This document shows positions 22,156-31,673 of a stretch of DNA of 64,000 nucleotides, in pieces. The position numbers and the translations under genes are program-made. The stretch comes from Marsupella aquatica (taxonomy: Eukaryota > Marchantiophyta). The stretch covers positions 9,114,001 through 9,178,000 of the forward strand of contig OZ316893.1 of the NCBI GenBank assembly GCA_973895155.1. Reading direction: 5' to 3'. The notes beneath the pieces are model-generated. The model was not told the DNA's origin and searched no databases. It saw only the letters and a program-made list of their open reading frames with translations. Position 1 is the first letter of the stretch, and each line of letters opens with the position of its first letter.

Positions 22156-23560
22156 TCGGGCAGGGGAGAAGGGAAGAGGGAGGGAGGGAGGGAGTGGGGC
22201 GAGGCAGGGCCGGCCCGGGTCATTGGGGCCAGGAAGGAGGGTGGTGGGAGGTTGACCGCAAGAGTGTGGCAGTCGACGGTTGGCGCATGGGGCAAGGCAG
22301 CAGGGTGGTCGCCCCACTCGTAGTAGAGGGTGGCTGCACAACATTTTACTTGCCTCGGCTCAGTGCTGTCGCCACGATGAGACTGCAATTGACCTCAGGA
22401 GCGGGTGTGAGGGCCATTTTTGGTCACTATTGCTTTGGTTCTTTTCCATATTGAATTTCTTTCACCCAAAATGGCCCTGTAAATTCAAATGACGACCACG
22501 GCAAAAAAAGGCGCAATTCCTTATTAGAGTTTTTGATGTTGTCAAATGTGGTTGTCCCTTTGTATATGTATCCCTTAACCTGTCACCCCAGCCAAGAGTG
22601 GTTTGGCCCCCAACCCCTTGTTATCTCATCCAAATATATATAAAATTTTGCCAAGTATATTTGTTTTTATAAAATGATTTCATTCATATGAGTACCAAGG
22701 GGACTGGGTGTATACACTCTCCTTGCATTGCATGCACATCAGGTGTACATTGGGGCAGGGTCAATACAAATAAGACAATGGTCAGGGAGGGATTAATTAA
22801 AGAGGGATAAAGAGTGTATTTGCAAATACAATGATGACATCAAAAGGAAGTACTGTACTTTGTACTCGCTAAAGTGATGAGGAATATCAAGAAGGATTCT
22901 GCTCCCTCATATTTTGCGGTGGATTTATTTTTATTTGTTCTCTTAGCTTTGCTTTGTATATGTGATTTCTTTCATTTGGCACGGACAACTGTAAATTTTG
23001 AATGACAACCACTTCAGAAAACGGCGCAACTGTGTATTATAGGATTTAATGTCTAATGGGCCAAAGGGCCTTTGCAAATATCTATAAACTAATTTATTAG
23101 CACTAATAAGTAGACTATAAAAATACAACAAGAAATCGCCATAAAGTTTTAGAGGAGGGTTCACAAGGAATAAGGATCCTGGGATTTATTCAAGTTTGAG
23201 TCTCGGTTTGAAAATGTTTCAAGTCTGAATTTTCAACCATAGTTGTGTTATTAAATATAGTAAGTTGTTAATGATCATTGGCAGTGGAAAGCTTGATGGT
23301 CTCCCCGCCATACTAATTGTTAAACATAGTGGACAATAATTACAGACCCCCACTCGGGGTCCCTTCCAAAATTCCAGGCTCCACAACGCACCACATCATC
23401 ACGGCACGTTGCAAACACGAAGAGACTTTTTTTTGGATAAAATTAACTTTTGCATTCGTGTTTGTGGCAACTTTTCATTAAAAACTAGGATGTCATGCCG
23501 TAAAAAAGAATGTAAAAAAAACTGAAATGCAAATCAAAAGACAAAGATTGAGGTAAAACT
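22156..23560. other. Gene-free spacer left of the retroelement
   Basis: Holds a purine-rich gggagggagggag run near 22170-22200. Two diverged copies of a ~90-bp A/T-rich segment lie near 22440-22530 and 22950-23040 (gatttctttca ... ggcgcaa). No credible gene on either strand. Confidence 0.5.
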
Positions 23561-23564
23561 GCCC

Positions 23565-24097
23565 TGTCGTGACATATAGTATCGAAGCCATAGTGTATCG
23601 AAAACATACAGTCACTGGCAAGGCATATGAGCAAGCTGCTAGCAACCAACATGCATAGAAAAAGTCCCATCACATTTACAAGTGCCAAGAAAAAGCAAAT
23701 GAGGTGGTATGTACGTAGTGGAGGTGTAAACCTCTGTATATAAAAGGTGTGATAGAAACAAGTGTACTGAAATCGAATCGAAAACCGGCGAGATGCCAAG
23801 ATCGACCGGGAGCATCTAACGAATCACTGTGTGAATCCCGTGTACGGAACCGACGAGCACTGTCTAAGCTCTGTCGACAGCGATTCAAGAAGAACTGAAA
23901 ACCCTCAAAGAAAGACATGCCCTAAGCAAGCAAAGTCCTGGCGTCACACTAACAAACACATTTGCTTCAAGAACGGCCCAGACTTGCTACAAGAACATGT
24001 CGCTAACTCAGGTAGTACACTAGCCCTAACTACATACCTAGCGGGCATGAGAGGGACATGCCGATGTGCATAAGAGGCACTGTCCCTCGGCATGACA
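23565..24097 (-). repeat. Complete 533-bp terminal repeat (A+B) at the 3' end of the retroelement
   Basis: Contiguous A (23565-23739, 175 bp) and B (23740-24097, 358 bp). Read on the minus strand it starts TGTCATGC and ends CACGACA, so it has TG...CA ends and 4-bp inverted tips. The A/B boundary contains tatataaaagg (23737-23747 on the plus strand), a TATA-like site that reads ttttatata on the minus strand. It abuts the target duplication on its left. Confidence 0.85.
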
Positions 24098-24099
24098 GC

Positions 24100-24274
24100 T
24101 GTCGTGACATACAGTATCGAAGCCATAGTGTATCGAAAACATACAGTCACTGGCAAGGCATATGAGCAAGCTGCTAGCAACCAACATGCATAGAAAAAGT
24201 CCCATCACATTTACAAGTGCCAAGAAAAAGCAAATGAGGTGGTATGTACATAGTGGAGGTGTAAACCTCTGTAT
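24100..24274 (-). repeat. Extra A segment (175 bp) between coding region and terminal repeat
   Basis: Near-identical to 23565-23739. It is separated from the complete repeat only by the dinucleotide gc at 24098-24099. On its other side it directly abuts the polypurine tract of the coding region. Together with the B segment at 33188-33545 it adds up to exactly one 533-bp repeat, split by the 8,913-bp internal region. Confidence 0.85.
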
Positions 24275-24281
24275 CCCCCCC
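24275..24281 (-). other. Candidate polypurine tract (G7)
   Basis: Seven Gs on the minus strand, 32 bp past the integrase-PHD stop codon and immediately before segment A. Its position matches a plus-strand primer next to a terminal repeat, but the repeat that follows begins atacagagg rather than TG. Confidence 0.5.
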
Positions 24282-24313
24282 AGACCACAGCCAAAAGGAG
24301 GGCTGAAGAAAAG

Positions 24314-25756
24314 TCAGGTAGCACGTGGAGCACAGGAAGGGCAAAACCACAACCCTTCTGGCACCTGGGAAAGTTCAGGCCGAAGGCAGAAAAGATGGTA
24401 CCCTCCATTGCAATTGTCACACAGCAGCATCTGGTCAGCATCATCAATTCGCAAACACACTTTGCAAGGGTAATCCACAGGTGGGATCCAAGTAGAAGTG
24501 ACAATGGTGGGATCCAGGTTAGGTAGATGACAAGGGGCACAATTCTTGGCATTGTCAGCAATTGTGCGCCCATCTGCCCCTTGTAACTCTAGCACTCCAG
24601 ACGGTCGAATAGCTTTAACCCTGAGAATAGTACGACTGGTAGAGGTGTCCAGGGTGTCGTTAGCTTGCCGCTGCAAGTACACAAAATCTCCCACATCAAA
24701 CTGCCTGACCTTGGGCTGAAAAGTGCCCCCTCGTGTGTGTGCATAACGCAGTGTGTCCCTGTGCTGTGCAATGGCCAAATTCTCCATGGCCATGGGCATA
24801 ACCCTCCTGAATAGGGCAGCCCTCTCAGAGATCACATCAGACCAAGTCACAGCTGAATCCAAGTCCACCACGTGAAGCATGTGAGCAGCAATAGCAGAAG
24901 GTGGAACTGGGTGACGACCAAACAACAAGAAGTAGGGAGAAAAGTTAGACAGTGATGCATGTCTGGACATCCTATACCCCATGGCAATGTAGGGTAAGGC
25001 CAGGTCCCAATCCTCCTTGTTTTTGGTAAGGCAGATCTTCCGGAGGTCCTTCTTGCATGTCTGAACCATGCGCTCTGCCAAGCCATCTGCCTGTGGGTGA
25101 TCTCGTGATGTCCGACGATGATCAATGAGGGCCTGAGCAAGCAGCTCCTGGAACTCTCCTCTAAACTCTGAGCCCTGGTCAGTGAGACATTCTGCACAAG
25201 CTCCAAAACGACTGAGAACTTGTTGCAGGAATGCCTGGCTGGTGCTACGGGAGATCTTATCCGGCAATGCCACAAGTTCTATCCACTTGGAGAAATGCTC
25301 TATCATGATCATGATGTAGAGATTACCCCGAGACGTGAGGGGTAATTCTCCAGCCAAATCACATGACCAGTGATAAAACATGCCCTGAATAGGGAGTGGA
25401 TGAAGTGTGGGTTGCCGAGATGTGAAAGAAGTCCTCACCCTATCACACTGTTCACACCGGGCAATAACATCTCGGACCTGGCCATGCATGCCTCTCCAAT
25501 GATAATGAGGGACCAAGAGGCTATAAGTCCTCTTAACGCCAAAATGACCAAGCTCAGAATGTACCTTACGGATAAGGCCAACCCTCTCATGAATGGGTGG
25601 AACCACCACTTCCCTGTCTGGCAAGCAGCGCACGAGATGATCTCCCTTCCACAAGTAACGCTTGGACCTTTGCTGAATGCGGTCTCTCTGGGCAACAGTA
25701 ACATGTACGGGTACTCCCCATGCTGCAAAAATCTCACAGTGTCGTTGTCCTCCCAT
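24314..25756 (-). CDS. Integrase with C-terminal PHD finger (end of the pol polyprotein)
   Basis: A 480-codon frame whose first ~14 residues read out of frame with pol and are probably not translated this way. It has an HHCC zinc domain (H66, H71, C101, C104). The DDE core has D133 (SCDLAG), D193 (LTDQGSEF) and E228 (GLAERM). A C-terminal DNA-binding region follows around 345-410 (FDVGDFVYLQR). Residues 431-475 (24332-24466) form a complete C4HC3 PHD finger: CKVC, LLCDNC, GYHLFC and WFCPSC. The sequence around DQMLLCDNC resembles KDM5-type PHD fingers that read histone H3 tails (family knowledge). It presumably steers integration or tethers the complex to chromatin (inference). It is joined to pol by a one-base frame change near 25710. 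Confidence 0.92.
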   Translation of the reverse strand: MGGQRHCEIFAAWGVPVHVTVAQRDRIQQRSKRYLWKGDHLVRCLPDREVVVPPIHERVGLIRKVHSELGHFGVKRTYSLLVPHYHWRGMHGQVRDVIARCEQCDRVRTSFTSRQPTLHPLPIQGMFYHWSCDLAGELPLTSRGNLYIMIMIEHFSKWIELVALPDKISRSTSQAFLQQVLSRFGACAECLTDQGSEFRGEFQELLAQALIDHRRTSRDHPQADGLAERMVQTCKKDLRKICLTKNKEDWDLALPYIAMGYRMSRHASLSNFSPYFLLFGRHPVPPSAIAAHMLHVVDLDSAVTWSDVISERAALFRRVMPMAMENLAIAQHRDTLRYAHTRGGTFQPKVRQFDVGDFVYLQRQANDTLDTSTSRTILRVKAIRPSGVLELQGADGRTIADNAKNCAPCHLPNLDPTIVTSTWIPPVDYPCKVCLRIDDADQMLLCDNCNGGYHLFCLRPELSQVPEGLWFCPSCAPRAT

Positions 25757-28700
25757 ATGTCCACCATAGGTTGGTCAACAACGTAGCATGGCAGCAAAGC
25801 AAGATAAGTAGATGCATGAAATGTAGGCAGGATGGAAACCTGGTCAAAATCCTGCCGTGCATTTGAGGAATCATCAGAGGCAATCAAAGGGCTGCGGGAC
25901 ATAGTGTCAGCATTTTGATGTGTCACACCAGGCCTATGAATTACCTCAAAATCATACTCCTGGAGTATGAGCGCCCAACGAGCAAGCTTGCCAGTAAGCT
26001 TGTCGTTGGTCATCAACCACTTTAAGGGCTGGTGGTCGGTGTAGAGAACAAACCTGGTCCCATAGAGGTAGGGCCTGTAATGTATGACAGCCCACACAAC
26101 AGCAAGGCATTCACCCTCATAAGAAGAATAATGACTCTCTGCCTGATTGTTGCTCCTGGATGCATAGGCAATGACGTACTCTTTACCTTCCTCATCAGGC
26201 TGGCCCAGAATGGCATCAATCCCAAGGGCACTCCAATCTGTGTGTAGCACAAAGACCTTGCTGAAATCAGGTCTTCTAAGCACCGGGTATTCTGAGAGCT
26301 TCTCCTTCAAAGTGACAAATGTTGCCTCAGCATTTGTACTCCATGTCCAAGTCACATTCTTTTTCAACAAAGAGTACAATGGATGTGCAATGGTACTGAA
26401 ATCTTTGATGTAGATCCGGTAGTAATTGCACAACCCAATAAAGCTCCTAAGAGTGTGAACATCAGTAGGAGTGGGCATTTCCAGGATGGATACCACTTTG
26501 GCCCAGTGAGCCATGGTTCCATTTGGAAAAATGCGGTGCCCAAGGTATACTACTGATCTGACAGCAAATTCACACTTCTTGGGGTGTATCTTCAGGTTCA
26601 CCTTCTTGAGCCTCATGAATAGCTCCTCAAGGTCAAGTAGATGCTGGTCAAATCCTTTGTTGTGGACCAACACATCATCAATGTAGCATTTCAGAAACTC
26701 AACACCTTGAAGAACGTGGTCCATGACTCTTTGAAAGAATATGGGCGCATTCTTCAAGCCAAATGGCATCACCAACCACTCCCATAGTTGGTTACTACCA
26801 TGGAAAGCTGTTTTCTTGCGATCCTTTGCAAGCAGCAAAATCTGGTTAAAGCCTTGCCTTAGATCCACAAGAGTGAAGATGTCTGAGTCTCCAATGCTGT
26901 CAAATAGCTCCTCTGGCCGTGGCATGGGGTACCTGTCCTGGGGTGTGACCAGGTTCAGTGGCCTGTAGTCCCCACACATGCGCTTCTCTGTCCACAATCC
27001 ACTGGAATCCTTCTTTGCTGGCATCACTGTAGCTGCTGCAAAATCTGATGTAGATGGCTGAATAAGACCAGCTTCATATAACTCTTGGCACCTCTCATCC
27101 ACCAGCTGCCACTCATGCTTACTCAAACGATGTCTCCGCCTGAAGATAGGTGTTTCATCAGCCAACTCAATGGAGAACTGCATGGTCTTGCACTTACCCA
27201 AGTCCTTCATAGAGAAAGCAAACACATTCTCATACTTGAGGAGCAAATTCAGCAGCTGGTCCTTCTGCCTTTTACTCAGGTGGTTGCCCATGATGAATGT
27301 GTAGTTGGCAACACTAGGAATAGGACCTGATGTACTCGTGCTTGAAGAGCCAAAAGTGCCAGCCTCTCCACTGTCCAAGCTGCTAGCATGCTGCTGATAA
27401 TGTGATGAGGCCTCTCCAAGGCCTGTTGTACTTGTTGCTCTGGTCTGATCCACACCATGAAACTCAAAAATAATGTCAGCCACGTTACAAGGGATCTCCT
27501 CCCCCCCAACACTTGGACTGAAGCGGTGAGTGTTGAATAGAGGTAAGTGCACCTGGTCTGGATGCCATGTAGCAGCACCATGGAGTGGTAGAGCTGGAAC
27601 TCCTGGTGCGGGATGAATGTACATCTGAAGAAGGATGCAAGTGACCAAAAGCCAAGTGAGAGCATGGAGATCCATTACCCTACCAAGTAAAGCATTCCTG
27701 GCCAGCCTGGTGATGTGGGTGTGGCCTGTAGTACCGGATTGGAAGCCCATAGCCCGTTCTCTCTCCTCAGGACTAGGTTCATCCCAAGTACTGGTAGAAT
27801 GTCGATAAACCAGGCCAGGACCATCACCCTGAAAGGCATGTGCACCTAGAAAGGATACAAATGTAGGCCAAGCAGCACGGGGCTGTCTAATGGTATTGGC
27901 TGGATACCAAGGTGCTGGCTCTTGCCGTGTAACTGGTTGGCAAGAACTGTCAGGATCCAAAATCTGGTCCACTGTGAGGTTAGTGTCCCTGGATGTGTGG
28001 TGAAGAGCTAACTCCAACAAGGAAGGTGGTGCAAGGTTAGTCCAAAAGTTACGAAGACGATGTGCATAAGAACCACAGTGCACTGCATCAATGAGAAGGG
28101 GTGGTCCCAAGTAGTGTTGGACCACACTGAAATCTTCTTTGACCTGTGGACGCTGATCAAACTGAGATGGAGTATTCTCAATGATATAACCAACAGCAGG
28201 ATAAAGGGATTGAGCCCAGGTGAGAATCTGAACCAATGCTGTGAAAAGGCCAGAACGAGAATCATGCAGTCCAGCATCGTGACCAGCAGCTAAAAACCCT
28301 TGGCATTCCCAACCAGCTATGATCAAATCAAGGGAGCCAAGAAGGGTTAAGTGCCGGTGCTGGACAAGCTGGATATATGGAGGAAAGAAAGAAAATGCAG
28401 ACTTCCATGCACTGTGTGGAAACTGCTGGGGAAATCGCTTTGAAAATTCCAGCAGACGGGATTCAGCCACTTGCCTTGCACCTGGATCAATATCCACATA
28501 GATGTACTGCTTCACCACCATGCCAAACTGTAGGAGAGCTTCCAGGCCTGTAGAAATGCCACCAAAAAGCTCAAGCAATGTAAGGCCATCTGAAGGAGGA
28601 GTCCATGTAACTGGTGCGCTCAAGATTGGGGCTATTGGTTGGCCATTGTGCTGCCCAAGATCCTCAAATTTGCGCAATGCAGCCACCAAAGGTCCATGGG

Positions 28701-30120
28701 CTGCTTGGAGCCGTTGTACCACCTCTGGTTGATGATCCACGCTGCTGGAAAGTGCTGCTATATGTGCAGCAGCATGTGCAGTAGCCACCTCATCGTCATC
28801 CTCCTCAATCCAATCTTGTAATGGGTGGTTGACATAGGTAGCTGTGTGCACTGCTTTCAACACACAGTGGTGAGCCATAGGTGTATGGGCACCATGCAAA
28901 TCAAGTGGAATGTAGCCCAAGTGTGAGCCATCAGTATGCCAATCAACTCTGTAGTATGCATGCTCATGCCAGTTGTCAATGGTAAAACCTGGTGGGAACA
29001 AAGCCTCCTGGCCAATGAGCACATCATACGTAGTGGCATTGGTAACCAAACATCTGACTGGGAAATGCAGTTCCTGATCTGTACCTCCATTAAAAGTGAG
29101 AGTGAGTAAAGTAGAACTCTCACCCAGCACATCCTCCACAGTGCCACTAGCAGTCCGAATGTGCCACTTGGATTGCTGTAAGTGATCAGTCAACAGTCCC
29201 ATCTTCTTGGCAAACTGAATGCCCAATATCACTGGTTGAGCACCTGTGTCTAGCATGACCACCTGAGGAGTGTGACCCTCCAACTTGACCACGGAATTCC
29301 TGTTGTCAACAATGGCAATGGTGGTGGAAACTGAAGTCCTGTCACTAGGCACCACTCTCGGCAAATGATGAGGTACCTTGTGAAGGGAGTTAGTGTCCAC
29401 GGTCTTTCCACTCAACAACATAGCCAGGAAAGATGGAGCAGCATGACCAGAATCAAATGTAGCTCTGGTCACACAATCAGCAGCAATCGGTACTGGGGCA
29501 GCCAAACCAATGGAAACATGTAAAGGAGAAGAAGAAGGTCCAGTATGTACATGAGATTGGACCTCCAAAACCGGTGTCACAGGGGCTGATGAAGAATGCA
29601 GTGAACCCTCTAGCGCTCTGATGACAGCTCTAGCATCCAGCTGTAAATCATGGCAACTGAAAAGTGGAGTTGTAAGAATCCTTTGTGCCATACTGGAGGT
29701 GAAATGCTCAAGCAGCTCAGGAGAAACAACTCCCTGTGAAATGTCAGCAGCACCTGGTGGTGGAATGGATGTAGCTGCAGCTCCCTCCCCCCTCGCCAAC
29801 AAGGTGCGCTCTTCAGCAAGTGTGAGTGGCTGAAAAGATTGGGGCATGATAGCCTGAGCTCCCCTGGCTCTAGTTATAGGACTGGCAAGACCATCAGCCT
29901 GTACAATGCGGCGTGTGGGAGCAATACGGGAGGCAGCACTAGCCTGTTGGTAAGCAAAATAGGAAGGGCAGAATGAATCTGAAAATTCTGCTGTAAGGCC
30001 AGGCTGTGGAGCAGAGGACAGCACACACTCACCCATATGAGCATCAAATGGCAAGCCATAGAAAGAGCGGGGTAGAGGTGCTGAACTGTCAGTGGTGCCT
30101 GGGCCAGGGATGGGTTGCAC
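25435..30120 (-). CDS. Pol: aspartic protease, DNMT3-like cytosine methyltransferase, reverse transcriptase, RNase H
   Basis: A 1561-codon frame, open from a GTG at 30120. Entry is probably by -1 frameshift from gag, which it overlaps by 247 bp, so the N terminus is not a true start. Retropepsin lies at ~280-395 with active-site DTGA at 291. The C5-methyltransferase lies at ~512-830: motif I ELFGGISTGLEAL, motif IV with Cys606 (GWECQGF), motif VI IIENTP, motif VIII HRLRNFWTNL and motif X LLGRVMDLHA. RT spans ~1000-1180 (VDLRQGFNQI, YIDD at 1146-1149). RNase H spans ~1285-1395 (D1295, E1335, D1362). After ~1470 the frame is not pol-like, and the integrase continues in the next frame from ~25710. 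The methyltransferase sits between protease and RT, is uninterrupted, and has the motif order and spacing of DNMT3/DRM-type enzymes. Confidence 0.93.
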   Translation of the reverse strand: MQPIPGPGTTDSSAPLPRSFYGLPFDAHMGECVLSSAPQPGLTAEFSDSFCPSYFAYQQASAASRIAPTRRIVQADGLASPITRARGAQAIMPQSFQPLTLAEERTLLARGEGAAATSIPPPGAADISQGVVSPELLEHFTSSMAQRILTTPLFSCHDLQLDARAVIRALEGSLHSSSAPVTPVLEVQSHVHTGPSSSPLHVSIGLAAPVPIAADCVTRATFDSGHAAPSFLAMLLSGKTVDTNSLHKVPHHLPRVVPSDRTSVSTTIAIVDNRNSVVKLEGHTPQVVMLDTGAQPVILGIQFAKKMGLLTDHLQQSKWHIRTASGTVEDVLGESSTLLTLTFNGGTDQELHFPVRCLVTNATTYDVLIGQEALFPPGFTIDNWHEHAYYRVDWHTDGSHLGYIPLDLHGAHTPMAHHCVLKAVHTATYVNHPLQDWIEEDDDEVATAHAAAHIAALSSSVDHQPEVVQRLQAAHGPLVAALRKFEDLGQHNGQPIAPILSAPVTWTPPSDGLTLLELFGGISTGLEALLQFGMVVKQYIYVDIDPGARQVAESRLLEFSKRFPQQFPHSAWKSAFSFFPPYIQLVQHRHLTLLGSLDLIIAGWECQGFLAAGHDAGLHDSRSGLFTALVQILTWAQSLYPAVGYIIENTPSQFDQRPQVKEDFSVVQHYLGPPLLIDAVHCGSYAHRLRNFWTNLAPPSLLELALHHTSRDTNLTVDQILDPDSSCQPVTRQEPAPWYPANTIRQPRAAWPTFVSFLGAHAFQGDGPGLVYRHSTSTWDEPSPEERERAMGFQSGTTGHTHITRLARNALLGRVMDLHALTWLLVTCILLQMYIHPAPGVPALPLHGAATWHPDQVHLPLFNTHRFSPSVGGEEIPCNVADIIFEFHGVDQTRATSTTGLGEASSHYQQHASSLDSGEAGTFGSSSTSTSGPIPSVANYTFIMGNHLSKRQKDQLLNLLLKYENVFAFSMKDLGKCKTMQFSIELADETPIFRRRHRLSKHEWQLVDERCQELYEAGLIQPSTSDFAAATVMPAKKDSSGLWTEKRMCGDYRPLNLVTPQDRYPMPRPEELFDSIGDSDIFTLVDLRQGFNQILLLAKDRKKTAFHGSNQLWEWLVMPFGLKNAPIFFQRVMDHVLQGVEFLKCYIDDVLVHNKGFDQHLLDLEELFMRLKKVNLKIHPKKCEFAVRSVVYLGHRIFPNGTMAHWAKVVSILEMPTPTDVHTLRSFIGLCNYYRIYIKDFSTIAHPLYSLLKKNVTWTWSTNAEATFVTLKEKLSEYPVLRRPDFSKVFVLHTDWSALGIDAILGQPDEEGKEYVIAYASRSNNQAESHYSSYEGECLAVVWAVIHYRPYLYGTRFVLYTDHQPLKWLMTNDKLTGKLARWALILQEYDFEVIHRPGVTHQNADTMSRSPLIASDDSSNARQDFDQVSILPTFHASTYLALLPCYVVDQPMVDIWEDNDTVRFLQHGEYPYMLLLPRETAFSKGPSVTCGREIISCAACQTGKWWFHPFMRGLALSVRYILSLVILALRGLIASWSLIIIGEACMARSEMLLPGVNSVIG
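27631..28590 (-). other. DNMT3-like cytosine-5 DNA methyltransferase domain within pol
   Basis: About 320 residues of pol. Motif I binds S-adenosylmethionine. The catalytic Cys codon is at 28303-28305. The ENT and HRLRNFW motifs correspond to the ENV and QxRxR-type motifs of the family. C-terminal EERERAMGF and LLGR match the DNMT3 end region (MERVFGF, LLGR). In this copy the residue before the catalytic Cys is Glu, where family members have Pro. Known retrotransposon methyltransferases methylate CG sites; activity here is inferred, not shown. Confidence 0.9.
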
Positions 30121-31673
30121 GTGACCGCCGGTTGAGAAGGACCAGCAGAGGCAGTTGACTTGCCTTTGATGTTGGCAAGTTGGGCACGTAGGGACTCAAT
30201 CTCATGAGTCAGAGACTGGAGTTGAGTTGCCTGTGCGTTGTGAGCCTCCTTTTGAGCTAGTTGCTTTGGTTGCTTCTTGGGCGGTTTGTTGGCACTGGAT
30301 GCTTTGCCACTGGAAGGAGGAGCAGTTGATGTAGTAGGAGCCCTCCTAGCTGGTGGGGGAGTGGAAGCAGGAGCAGGAGGAGGGGCCTGCTGGCGTAGCT
30401 GCTTCCTCTCTGGGAATTTGGCAAAACAAACTGCCTCCAAGTGACCCACTTTTCCGCAAAAATCACAAGACAGGTCCTCAGCAACAATATCACAGTCATT
30501 AGCCTTGTGATTGGGGTTACCACAGTAGTTGCAAGATGGCAGCATGAAAGCAGCATGGGCTGGCTTGGTCTTGGAACCATACTGTGGCACACGGGAAGGG
30601 GTGGCCAGTGTAGGGGCAGCAGCCCGGTACCTGGATCGCGGTGGACGTGCAATACTGGCCTCATAATGTGCATGGGCCAACTCAAGTTTCTCAGCAGTGT
30701 CATAGACATTGAGCAGGGTGTAGCTGTCTCCAAACTCTGAGAATACTTGCTGCAACACTTGCGAATGGAGAGCTAGTGTGCCCTCCAATGCGCGAAGATA
30801 GCGATGAGCAGCTTCCAGGTCAGTGATGCTCTGGGTGTCCTCCTTAAGCTTGAGAAGCCGACGATACATCATCTTCAAGGTTTCATCGCGTTGCCTCACA
30901 AAGGTGGCCAACTGCATGATTTTGTCAGCACTCTTGATGGGGAATTCCAATTCAAGAACCTGGAAAAACTCAGCCACTGGATCAGCAAAGGCAGGGGAAT
31001 CAATGGTGGGAGAAATGCCTGATGTAGCCTGTGCCAAGATAGTGGGAGTAACTAGCGCAGTGGTAGGAACTGGAGTAGGAGGGGAAGTGGCAGGAGCAGC
31101 AGCATGGGCTGCAATGGCATTCTGTAATGCCAATTGTGAGGCAGCCGCAATTGCACTGGCATAAGCAGGGTTAGGCAATTGTGTGACAGCAAGCAGCCGT
31201 TGAGAGTGCTGCTCATACACATCCAAAGCCTCGTGGTGCACATACTTGGCTAGCTGCTTAAATGCAAAAGCATTTGTGAAATTGCTGCCGTACTTCAACT
31301 CCAATTCATAAACGACAGTGTAGAAAGTGGATTTGAACTCACGTAAAGAAACAGTGCCTGGCCGCCCGCTGAAGCGCTCAATGCGGCCAGATGAGTGGCT
31401 AACATCCATGCTGTATGTCGGTGAAGCTGGAACAACCACTGATGCAGAAGGGGTAAATGGCAAGGAAGTGGTAACAGGCTTCGGGTTAGTGGTGAAGCAA
31501 CCGCCAAATTGAGCAGAAGGATTGCGTGGTGTGGGTGCTGCTGCTGTCTGCGGATGTCGTCGAAATTGCCGAGACTCCAATGAAATTGGCACCAATGGTC
31601 GTGGATCACTCCGTAAATGGTACCTGGGTGTCGGTGGTGATGTGCTGCTACCTCCTGGCTCGTCGGCTGACAT
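29874..31673 (-). CDS. Gag with two CCHC zinc knuckles
   Basis: A 599-codon frame starting at ATG 31673. The N-terminal ~100 residues are proline/serine rich, followed by capsid-like helical regions (~105-160 and ~230-345). Two perfect zinc knuckles, C-x2-C-x4-H-x4-C, lie at 381-394 and 403-416, followed by a proline-rich spacer and a short coiled coil (~485-505). The last ~80 codons overlap pol in another frame, as expected for a -1 gag-pol frameshift. Gag packages element RNA in cytoplasmic particles (family knowledge). Confidence 0.88.
   Translation of the reverse strand: MSADEPGGSSTSPPTPRYHLRSDPRPLVPISLESRQFRRHPQTAAAPTPRNPSAQFGGCFTTNPKPVTTSLPFTPSASVVVPASPTYSMDVSHSSGRIERFSGRPGTVSLREFKSTFYTVVYELELKYGSNFTNAFAFKQLAKYVHHEALDVYEQHSQRLLAVTQLPNPAYASAIAAASQLALQNAIAAHAAAPATSPPTPVPTTALVTPTILAQATSGISPTIDSPAFADPVAEFFQVLELEFPIKSADKIMQLATFVRQRDETLKMMYRRLLKLKEDTQSITDLEAAHRYLRALEGTLALHSQVLQQVFSEFGDSYTLLNVYDTAEKLELAHAHYEASIARPPRSRYRAAAPTLATPSRVPQYGSKTKPAHAAFMLPSCNYCGNPNHKANDCDIVAEDLSCDFCGKVGHLEAVCFAKFPERKQLRQQAPPPAPASTPPPARRAPTTSTAPPSSGKASSANKPPKKQPKQLAQKEAHNAQATQLQSLTHEIESLRAQLANIKGKSTASAGPSQPAVTCNPSLAQAPLTVQHLYPALSMACHLMLIWVSVCCPLLHSLALQQNFQIHSALPILLTNRLVLPPVLLPHAALYRLMVLPVL

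Noticed and set aside
22165-22205. G-quadruplex-like gggagggagggagggag as a functional element
   Set aside because: A short purine run in repetitive spacer. Nothing in the context suggests a function.
23485-24223. Minus-strand ORFs in the terminal repeats (for example 23485-23799 and 24038-24223)
   Set aside because: They share sequence only because the A segment is duplicated. They are frames through non-coding terminal repeat.
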